From the NCBI RefSeq assembly GCF_021023085.1, contig NZ_PGCK01000010.1, forward strand, positions 84,093 through 148,092: a stretch of DNA of 64,000 nucleotides, read 5' to 3'. Positions 53,878-60,793 of the stretch are shown one piece after another; the stretch's first letter is position 1, and every line of letters begins with the position of its first letter. The translations under genes were made by a program, and so were the position numbers. The notes below the pieces were generated by a model, which was not told where the DNA came from, made no database searches, and was given only the letters and a program-made list of their open reading frames with translations. This DNA comes from Methanooceanicella nereidis. Its GTDB lineage: Archaea > Halobacteriota > Methanocellia > Methanocellales > Methanocellaceae.

Positions 53878-54207
53878 TCATGATGTTTTTTTCTTCTCCG
53901 TCTCCTTGAAAGCATCGACCATCAGAGGGAATATCCTGCCCATGATGTCAGCGTCGCTGAAATTTTTATCGATGCCTGCCTGGTTGATTATGTCCAGAAT
54001 ATTGGAGGAAGTGGGAGCAGAGCCCCTGATCTTGTATTGCCAGTATGTCTTTACGATGAAACGCATAAAATCTGATTTATCATTGAAGATCCCCTTCAGT
54101 ATCAGCTCATCCAGAGTGTTCATGGATTCCGCCGAAAGAGACAGGTCAGGGGCCTTTTCTCTAGAAAATACAGTACTCACGATGTCCTTAAAATCCATAA
54201 TTACCAA
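53878..54207 (-). CDS. Small ribbon-helix-helix-like protein, unknown function
   Basis: The 109 residues contain ESMNTLDELILKGIFNDKSD followed by FMRFIVKTYWQYK. This resembles the core helices of ribbon-helix-helix domains (the LDELV-x-GIF-x-SRSE-IR-A pattern), although the preceding beta strand is weak. The C-terminal 45 residues form another helical segment. It may act as a dimeric DNA- or protein-binding unit. ATG 54207 and the ATG three codons later are both possible starts. Confidence 0.55.
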   Translation of the reverse strand: MVIMDFKDIVSTVFSREKAPDLSLSAESMNTLDELILKGIFNDKSDFMRFIVKTYWQYKIRGSAPTSSNILDIINQAGIDKNFSDADIMGRIFPLMVDAFKETEKKKTS

Positions 54208-54334
54208 ATTTATAAAAAGGATATATTTATTTAAGATTTCCTGACAAATTTATTGAAATAAATCCGGGAAAAAAGAAAATAGATATCGCTAAACATCACT
54301 CAGGCATATTCAGCGAATAAGTCATGTGACGATC

Positions 54335-54991
54335 TTACACTTTTTTCTTGCAGAAGTACCAATCTTTACAGTCGTACCCTTCCTTTAGCCTTTTATCTGC
54401 GGCTTCCTGAGTGGCCGGAGGCGGCACTATGACCGGATCTCCCGGCTTCCAGTTCGCAGGGGTCGCTATCTTTTCCTTATCCACAAGCTGTAATGAATCG
54501 ATCACCCTCAATAGCTCGTCCATGTTCCTGCCGGTAGACATGGGATAATATACCATTGCACGCAGCATGCCGTTAGGGTCGATGAAAAACACAGATCTTA
54601 CCGCGGAAGTATCGCTCAAGCCGGGATGGACCATATTATATGCTTTTGCCACCTTCATGTCAAGGTCGGCTATGACAGGGAAGGGTATGTGGACACCCAT
54701 TTTTTCCTCGATATTACGTACCCAGGCTATATGCGAATAAACGCTATCGATGCTAAGGCCGATCACCTGTACGTTACGCTTTGCGAACTCGTCGAACAGC
54801 TTCGCGAATGCCATGAACTCCGTTGTGCATACAGGCGTGAAATCCGCAGGATGGGAAAACAGTAGTACCCATTTTCCTTTAAACTGTGATAATTTAACCC
54901 TACCGTGCGTGGTATTTGCTTCGAATTCGGGTGCGGGCTCCCCGAGTATCAGCGGCTTTGGCGCCGGCATACAGCATTCTTCTTCATGCAT
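54335..54991 (-). CDS. Peroxiredoxin (Prx6/AhpC-TSA family, archaeal type)
   Basis: It reduces hydrogen peroxide and organic peroxides using a peroxidatic Cys. The motif FTPVCTTEF gives Cys55 as the peroxidatic residue. A C-terminal pair, Cys-x5-Cys in YDCKDWYFC, matches the extra cysteines of archaeal thioredoxin peroxidases of this group. The 218 residues are normal for the family. It starts with a Cys-containing MHEEECCMPAP, so more cysteines are present than usual. It stands alone. Confidence 0.95.
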   Translation of the reverse strand: MHEEECCMPAPKPLILGEPAPEFEANTTHGRVKLSQFKGKWVLLFSHPADFTPVCTTEFMAFAKLFDEFAKRNVQVIGLSIDSVYSHIAWVRNIEEKMGVHIPFPVIADLDMKVAKAYNMVHPGLSDTSAVRSVFFIDPNGMLRAMVYYPMSTGRNMDELLRVIDSLQLVDKEKIATPANWKPGDPVIVPPPATQEAADKRLKEGYDCKDWYFCKKKV

Positions 54992-55098
54992 ATAAATATC
55001 ACCATAAATATATTTACTGGATATTATTATAACCTATTCGGTAGGAAGAGAAGGGAATACCATAAAATCTCCGGGCTTTTTCGTGTTAAAAATTAAAA

Positions 55099-56571
55099 TC
55101 ATTTTTTAGGGGAGATCGTCACTAAGAGGACTGACGCCAGCCCGCAGAACAAGGATAAGAATACGACTGCCACTCCGAAACTATAAAGGGGGCTTGAATC
55201 GACATCAGGTTCCGCCACTGTCGCCTCAGCAGGCGTAGCCGTATTTACCGGGGACGATGTCGGTTCCGGCGTGTTGATGGGCGCGGCAGGGACAGGAATA
55301 TGGAACATCATAGTTACGGATGCCTTATCGACATCAAGCCATAAAGGTGCGTTAGCTGTTAGCCCGTTCTTTACGGCTTCAATGCCGTAGTTCCCATACC
55401 TGACGCTGTCAAAAGTGAATGACCCGTCATAGCCCGATCTCACAGACATGACCGGCTCAAGTTTATCCCCTTTTACGAGACTGATCGTAACATCTGCCCC
55501 TGCGACAGGACTTGAGTCTGAGTCCAGGACCATACCTTTTACCATACCATATTTTAACGAGGATAAGACGATGTCATGTACGTAAGACCCGCTTACGACC
55601 CTCACATCAGTCGAATTATTAAACGAGCAATAATTTGCGGCGACCCGGTAGTCCCCCGCAGGGAGTATTGTGTAGCGATATACCCCTGAAGAGTCCGCAA
55701 CGGACCTGCCGTCATTTGCATAGCCCGGGTCTTCCGAACTATTATAGCCGACATACCGGGAGCCGTCCCACCGGTAGAGGTAAACGCTGGCATAAGGGAC
55801 TGGTTTCATCCCGGCGTCATATACAGTGCCTGTGATAATATTCGGATTAACGTGATCGATTTTAAGCCCTACAGAGCGGCTGTTCTTGCCGGATTCCAAA
55901 ATGGTCGCCTTAATGCTTACATTCCTGGATAGCGTATCGGCAGGAATACGGCCATATTCCACAGTCATCCCGTCTTTCAACGGTAATGTGATATCATATT
56001 TGTTCCCTTCCCCCGGGAAAAGGCCGGGCGCAGCATAGTAGGACTCCTGAATTAGCCTGACGTTGAAGCCGTCAGGCAGAGGGTCGCCATTAGTGTCCCT
56101 TGCAGTGATAGTTATGTTAATAGTCGACGATCCGTCCGCCTTGATCGATGCGGAGCCGGCCGTCAGCGTGAACTGGCCGATGATCGGGTACATCCTTATG
56201 GCCACTATGGAGGATGTATTAGAGTAAACGTTGAACTGCTGCGTAGTGCTCTGACCCCAGCCGGGCTTATCGGCGATCAATCGATAAAGGCCGGCCGTTT
56301 CCGACGGCTCGACGTTAGTTATATAGAAATTGCCTTGCTGGTCGGTGTTCAGTATCGACGCGACATTATCATACTTATCGAGAAGTTTTATGTCGCAGTT
56401 TTCTACGCCTTTGATCCCATCGGGTAATGTGACCCTGCCGATGATATAGCCCGTAGAGGCGGCATTAGCGGGTTCGCTGCTTACTAAAATATAATTAATG
56501 AAAGCTAAATTCAATATTAGAATTATAAATATGCAATAAAATCTAACATTATTTATTTTCATGCCATACAT
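55099..56571 (-). CDS. Large surface protein with CarboxypepD-regulatory and Ig-like repeats
   Basis: The function is unknown. The 490 residues have an N-terminal signal or anchor (about residues 8-36), then at least three CarboxypepD-reg-like modules (IIGRVTLPDGIKGVENCDIK, ITGTVYDAGMKPVPYASVYL, VKGMVLDSDSSPVAGADVTI). An Ig-like module (LTAGSASIKADGSSTINITI) lies after the first. A Ser/Pro/Thr linker and a C-terminal helix (SFGVAVVFLSLFCGLASVLL) with a basic tail complete it. The true start may be the ATG at 56562 (MKINN). It lies next to palindrome copy E. Confidence 0.78.
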   Translation of the reverse strand: MYGMKINNVRFYCIFIILILNLAFINYILVSSEPANAASTGYIIGRVTLPDGIKGVENCDIKLLDKYDNVASILNTDQQGNFYITNVEPSETAGLYRLIADKPGWGQSTTQQFNVYSNTSSIVAIRMYPIIGQFTLTAGSASIKADGSSTINITITARDTNGDPLPDGFNVRLIQESYYAAPGLFPGEGNKYDITLPLKDGMTVEYGRIPADTLSRNVSIKATILESGKNSRSVGLKIDHVNPNIITGTVYDAGMKPVPYASVYLYRWDGSRYVGYNSSEDPGYANDGRSVADSSGVYRYTILPAGDYRVAANYCSFNNSTDVRVVSGSYVHDIVLSSLKYGMVKGMVLDSDSSPVAGADVTISLVKGDKLEPVMSVRSGYDGSFTFDSVRYGNYGIEAVKNGLTANAPLWLDVDKASVTMMFHIPVPAAPINTPEPTSSPVNTATPAEATVAEPDVDSSPLYSFGVAVVFLSLFCGLASVLLVTISPKK

Positions 56572-56664
56572 CAGAACTATGCGGTCATATTAAAATTTTT
56601 TGTATGACAATTGTAATTACTAAGTGCTGTGCCCCGCTAGTTCATGATCTTAGTATATTTTTTT

Positions 56665-56812
56665 AACCACAAAGCGCACAAAGGAACACAATGGTACACA
56701 AAGGACTTTTTATAAAGTTATCATATTCTTAAAAAAAAAATTGTGGACCCTCGAGCCCTTAGCGCCCTTCGTGGTGAAAAAAACGTGTCCTTGGTTGCCT
56801 TTGTGGTGATCT
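56665..56812 (+). repeat. Interspersed palindrome, copy E
   Basis: ACCACAAAGCGCACAAAGGA (56666-56685) begins the left arm, and AGCGCCCTTCGTGGTGAAAA (56761-56780) lies in the right arm. The core has CACAAAGGACTTTT, an AT-rich stretch, and AAAAAAAAATTGTGG. The orientation is plus. It lies downstream of the leftward SprT-like gene. The 301-base gap (56572-56872) otherwise has no supported gene. Confidence 0.7.
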
Positions 56813-56872
56813 TGATCAAAGATGAACTTACATACACATTAAACAAGTTACAGGACATAACGCTAAGAACCA

Positions 56873-57289
56873 TCATTTGCCTTTTACCCTTTTCTTTTTC
56901 ATGACACCTTCGACGAAGTGCTTTTTCCATCCCTCGGAAATATCATAGACAGTATCGATCCGGGCCTTTACCTCCCTGTCTATCCTGCCCCCGGCATGCG
57001 GGCGTGACGACCCGTGAGCTTTTTCCAGGTCTACGTCCCCGTTACGTATATGCTCCAGCTCATGGCATATCGTCTCCAGTAAAAATTCCCGCGGAGGCTC
57101 ATGCTCCAGAACCTTCCGGTTTAAAAATATCACCCAGCGGTGATCTCCGTTAATAGTTTTTATCGCCCTCACTTTAGCGAAAACGACCTTCCTTCGCGTA
57201 AGGGTCATGTCAAGGGTGTCGAGGCCTATCATATGGTCTTTGAGCTCCGGGTAGTATCCGCGTGCCGCTTCGAAAATGTCGTCAAGCAT
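56873..57289 (-). CDS. SprT-like zinc metalloprotein
   Basis: The 138 residues have the zincin motif HELEH (in ETICHELEHIRNGDVD, residues about 78-93), in which two His bind zinc and Glu is catalytic. A basic, Lys-rich end follows (MKKKRVKGK). The size fits a minimal SprT/Wss1-like or gluzincin-type protein. A C-terminal zinc ribbon typical of full SprT is absent. It could be a small protease or a zinc-binding protein without known substrate. The next gene upstream (PUA) ends 86 bases away on the same strand. Confidence 0.75.
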   Translation of the reverse strand: MLDDIFEAARGYYPELKDHMIGLDTLDMTLTRRKVVFAKVRAIKTINGDHRWVIFLNRKVLEHEPPREFLLETICHELEHIRNGDVDLEKAHGSSRPHAGGRIDREVKARIDTVYDISEGWKKHFVEGVMKKKRVKGK

Positions 57290-57375
57290 GCGCCTATGGA
57301 AATGACGTTAATGGCTAAAATGATTACGACAGGGATGCGCTATGGAAAAATCAGGATTTAGTTACTATAAAAAAA

Positions 57376-57894
57376 TTAAAATTCAGATTGGCTCCGGATG
57401 TACAGGCCAAGGTCGGCTTCTGTATTGACAGTCACCCTATCCGCGAACAGGCCGCTATAGTCGAACCTGGACCTGCCCAGCCCTATCGCCTCGCCATACT
57501 TATTGGCGATTATGATCTTATCGTTCTGCTCTATACTTTCATCCGCCCAGTTAATTGATGTGCCGAAGACGTCTCTCCCGTAAAGGACGAGGGATTCTGC
57601 CTGGCCGACCACCTTGATCTTTTTCCTGTCGGACATCTTTGAGATCAGGTAAGCGCCCTCAAGGCTGAGGTTAAGCTGCTTTTTGCCGATCTCCCCGATA
57701 TGCAGCCCTGCCGTGACGGGTTCCGGTTCTTTTCCCATGAGATAGTATTTGGCCTCGGGCGTGACCGCGAACACGTCGTTCTTTTCTCCCTGCCTTATGA
57801 CGAACTCAAGTTCCTGTGAAAGCTCAAACGCTCCCCAGTAATCAAGGCTTCTTCTGAGGACTGTAAGCTCGATCTTTTTCAAACCTCTATACAT
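57376..57894 (-). CDS. PUA-domain RNA-binding protein
   Basis: The 172 residues have an N-terminal alpha-beta region (LTVLRRSLDYWGAFELSQEL, FAVTPEAKYYLMG) and a C-terminal PUA domain: KIKVVGQAESLVLYGRDVFG, and the hydrophobic-Gly-x-G motif in YGEAIGLGRSRFDYSG. Its arrangement resembles NIP7-like and archaeosine-linked PUA proteins. The gene overlaps the NOP2/Sun methyltransferase by 8 bases, suggesting the two act on the same RNA. The target is probably rRNA or tRNA; the sequence alone does not decide. Confidence 0.8.
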   Translation of the reverse strand: MYRGLKKIELTVLRRSLDYWGAFELSQELEFVIRQGEKNDVFAVTPEAKYYLMGKEPEPVTAGLHIGEIGKKQLNLSLEGAYLISKMSDRKKIKVVGQAESLVLYGRDVFGTSINWADESIEQNDKIIIANKYGEAIGLGRSRFDYSGLFADRVTVNTEADLGLYIRSQSEF

Positions 57895-58852
57895 TCTTCA
57901 ACCTCGCGACAAAAAACCCTGACGTTCCATGGATATGCGGGTACAGCCTTCTGGCGTTCACTACCTGCGGATCGAACTTTAGCTCCCCGAAAGATCTTAG
58001 CCCCGGCTCGCCATAAGGGATAGGCTCAACCTTCATGCCATGCTCTTTTATCGCATGGTCCACGATAAGCTCATTTTCTTCCGGAGCGAACGAGCACGTT
58101 GAATATACGAGCACGCCGCCCGGTTTAAGGCATTCGTACGCGGCATCGATCAGCTCTGTTTGCATATTCGAGCAATATTCTATGTCCGATATGTCCCTGC
58201 TGGTTTTCCGGGTCCTGTCTTTAGCTATGACACCTTCCCCTGTACAGGGAGCGTCCAGCATGATCTTATCCGCCCTGATGTCGAGCTTTGAAAGCTCGCG
58301 CGCGTCCATTCCATATACGACCGTGTTCATCACACCGCATCTGCCAAGGTTCAGCATAAGCCCCGGCATTCTTGCAGGTTCCGCCTCTATTGCGATAAGG
58401 ATACCCTCATTGTTCATCAGCTGCGCCAGGTGCGTGGTCTTTCCGCCGGGCGATGCTGCCATGTCGATGACGACGTCGCCGGGCACCGGCGCCAGCGCGA
58501 GGGCGGGCACCATCGACGACATGTCCTGAATATAGAACAGGCCCAATAGATGCTCGGCTGAAGCCCCTATAGAATAAGGCTCGGACATCACCTCAAGGCA
58601 GTCGGGAAGGTCGAGTGCCTTTACGATGAATCCTTTGTCCGTAAGCCTCTTTATGAGAGCGTTGGCCGAGACCTTGATGGTGTTCACTCTAATATATGTC
58701 CTTGGCGGCTCTTCCATGCTCGCAAGGAACTTTTCCAGGTCCGGGACGAACCGGGCGAACCGGGCGACCATATACTCGTCGTACCGGTATTTCCGGGCCA
58801 GCCCCTTTACTTTTTCATCAGCTTTAAATTCCTGTATCACTTTACTCGCCAC
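57887..58852 (-). CDS. NOP2/Sun (RsmB/F-type) RNA m5C methyltransferase
   Basis: It methylates cytosine C5 of tRNA or rRNA using SAM. The 321 residues have the SAM site DMAASPGGKTTHLAQLM, the catalytic cysteines in DAPCTGEG (motif IV) and YSTCSFAPEENE (motif VI), and the C-terminal GFFVARLK. The archaeal length without a PUA domain fits, and a separate PUA protein is encoded in the overlapping next gene. GTG at 58852 lies inside the end of the riboflavin reductase gene; a GTG four codons later is an alternative start. Confidence 0.93.
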   Translation of the reverse strand: MASKVIQEFKADEKVKGLARKYRYDEYMVARFARFVPDLEKFLASMEEPPRTYIRVNTIKVSANALIKRLTDKGFIVKALDLPDCLEVMSEPYSIGASAEHLLGLFYIQDMSSMVPALALAPVPGDVVIDMAASPGGKTTHLAQLMNNEGILIAIEAEPARMPGLMLNLGRCGVMNTVVYGMDARELSKLDIRADKIMLDAPCTGEGVIAKDRTRKTSRDISDIEYCSNMQTELIDAAYECLKPGGVLVYSTCSFAPEENELIVDHAIKEHGMKVEPIPYGEPGLRSFGELKFDPQVVNARRLYPHIHGTSGFFVARLKNV

Positions 58853-59520
58853 GTTAAAACTATCCCTTCATCCATGGGCTCGAATTTTTTTAGCTCTAGC
58901 CCGATGGCCTCTTCCCGCTCCAGAATGCCTTCGCCGTCCATGAATGTGGGCGCGTCTTTTCCGCCGATTATCAAATTGCCCACGAACACGGATATTTCAT
59001 CGACAAGGCCGGACCGGACCATTCCCCAGTTGAGCGTTGCGCCGCCTTCGACCATCAGGCGGTTTATTTCGCGGTTCTTCAGCCCATGGGCCATTTCCAC
59101 CAGGTCTACCTGGCATTCGCCGGCCACAAGTATCTCAGCTTTTTTGCTTAAAGCCTCGACACGATCTGCGGGCGCTGACCTTGATACGACAATGATCCTT
59201 TTCCCCGTGCCTTTCTTAAATATATCCGCATCAAGCGGCGTTCTCGCCTGGCTGTCTACAACTATCCTGACAGGATTTTCGTCAAGACCGCTCTCCACCC
59301 TTTTTCTGCGGCGCTCTTCGGACTTTACGGTAAGGCTCGGGTCATCGGCCAGCACTGTGCCTATTCCCACCATCACCGCGTCGGAGCCGGCGCGCAGTCC
59401 GTCTACACGGTCGAAGTCGGTCTTGCCCGATATCTTGACCTGTTTTCTCTTTTTTGTCGATATTTTGCCGTCCGCGCTCATCGCCGAATTAATGAATGTG
59501 AAAGGTCTGTCCTTAAGCAT
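58837..59520 (-). CDS. arfC: 2,5-diamino-6-ribosylamino-pyrimidinone 5'-phosphate reductase (ArfC/RIB7)
   Basis: It reduces the ribosyl group of the riboflavin/F420 pyrimidine precursor with NADPH. Visible family features are FINSAMSADGKISTKKRKQV, VMVGIGTVLADDPSLTVK, NPVRIVVDSQARTPLDADIF, and LMVEGGATLNWGM. It matches the archaeal RIB7 type better than the paralogue at 30761. Its last 16 bases overlap the NOP2/Sun gene, suggesting one transcript. The ATG at 59520 starts MLKDRPFTF. Confidence 0.93.
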   Translation of the reverse strand: MLKDRPFTFINSAMSADGKISTKKRKQVKISGKTDFDRVDGLRAGSDAVMVGIGTVLADDPSLTVKSEERRRKRVESGLDENPVRIVVDSQARTPLDADIFKKGTGKRIIVVSRSAPADRVEALSKKAEILVAGECQVDLVEMAHGLKNREINRLMVEGGATLNWGMVRSGLVDEISVFVGNLIIGGKDAPTFMDGEGILEREEAIGLELKKFEPMDEGIVLTWRVK

Positions 59521-59699
59521 GATTATGCCTTTAGCAGGGCATTTGTATAAACCTTGCTATGATTATATGACTTACGCTGGAACAGTAACGAATAATCCAC
59601 CGTAATAACCGGTCTTTTATGAATAATCCGTGATTATTGACTGTTATATCAATATATAAATTAATTTATATTTTTATTTACATATAATAATACAGTATT

Positions 59700-60140
59700 G
59701 TGAAAATTAGCAAGCTTCTTTTAATGTCATCGATAATATTCTATGTTTTCTATGACATCCTGTCGACCCTGGCGGCTTTCAACTATCTCGGGACGTTTGA
59801 TTATGAGAAGAGCGCCCTGATAAAAGCCTCATTTGATATGGCAGGAGTCCCGGGATTTATACTTATTAAGATAATATTATCGCTGCTTGCATTATTCATC
59901 GCATATTCCCTGATAGAGCGTTATGACAGGCTCAGCGGGTTCGGGATAGGGATACTCACAGGCGCCACCGTGTCAGGGATATTCGTAGGGACCTCGAACA
60001 TGAACATCGTATTTAACGGCTCGTCCATATGGCTGATGGGAATGGACAGCGGAACGATCGCAGCGATCATTATCCTGGGATGTTCGCTGCTGGGATTCCT
60101 TCTAACTCCGGGGCATAATGCCACTTTGAATGCCAGATGA
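59700..60140 (+). CDS. Polytopic membrane protein (DUF5658-like)
   Basis: The function is unknown. The 146 residues have four hydrophobic segments: LLMSSIIFYVFYDILSTLAA, FILIKIILSLLALFIAYSL, GFGIGILTGATVSGIFVGTS, and AAIIILGCSLLGFLL. The length and segment order resemble the small DUF5658-type proteins common in methanogens and Haloarchaea; this assignment is tentative. The start is GTG 59700, without a convincing Shine-Dalgarno match; the upstream AT-rich region contains TATA-like sequence, so it may be nearly leaderless. Confidence 0.65.
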   Translation: MKISKLLLMSSIIFYVFYDILSTLAAFNYLGTFDYEKSALIKASFDMAGVPGFILIKIILSLLALFIAYSLIERYDRLSGFGIGILTGATVSGIFVGTSNMNIVFNGSSIWLMGMDSGTIAAIIILGCSLLGFLLTPGHNATLNAR

Positions 60141-60342
60141 TCGTCGATACATACCCATTTCAATTTCATATTACCATAATCGCAATTAACGTAATAATAA
60201 TTAGATAAGTGATACAAAACAAATAAATACGCTAAAAACATTTTTGACTATGTAGTGCAGGGGTTTCATATAAGACCGTCCTACAGCAATAACAATCGTA
60301 TGTTATTAGATAATCGGTGGTCGGGAAGGCAGGGATGTTCAC

Positions 60343-60648
60343 TTGGGCGCATATCGTAAATTGTCTGTCAATGCATTACGCACTGGGGTTTTGTGCGGGA
60401 TTGCTGGCATGGCTGTCGATGTGGACCATATTCCGCATATTGTCTTCAATGCCTCTCTCCCGGTACTCTTTAACACATTTCATTTTGGAACGGGAAGGTT
60501 TCTTCATCCTGCTATTTTCTATATCGGTTGCGCTTGTATCGCATGTATTGGAGGATTACTGGTACTCGATCTTCTAGTGATGATCGTATCAGCCGTAGCC
60601 GCCAGGATCATAAAAGCCGTTGAAAGCATAGGAAATCTTGATAATTGA
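60343..60648 (+). CDS. Small membrane protein with a DxDHIP motif (DUF457-like)
   Basis: The 101 residues include GIAGMAVDVDHIPHIVFNAS, which resembles the metal-binding D-x-D-H segment of the DUF457/LexA-binding membrane hydrolase family, and FLHPAIFYIGCACIACIGGL. It is shorter than family members (about 150-200), lacking the central HRGxTH block in recognisable form, though FGTGRFLHP may correspond. TTG at 60343 follows AGGGATG by 6-7 bases. The overlapping frame 60317-60577 is rejected because it lacks these motifs. Confidence 0.55.
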   Translation: MGAYRKLSVNALRTGVLCGIAGMAVDVDHIPHIVFNASLPVLFNTFHFGTGRFLHPAIFYIGCACIACIGGLLVLDLLVMIVSAVAARIIKAVESIGNLDN

Positions 60649-60793
60649 TCGATTATCGGGATAGGATATGAAAACGCCTTATATAAATGGCATTTTTATG
60701 CGCACGGTCATGCTTCAATACTTTTGGACCGGGGGTCTTAATTATATAGTTTGAAGGCTTGTACATCAAATAATCAATAATAAGGTGATGCAG

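Noticed and set aside
60317..60577. 86-residue membrane-like frame overlapping the DUF457-like gene
   Set aside because: The alternative frame at 60343 contains the D-x-D-H-I-P motif and a better ribosome site, so this one is a shadow.
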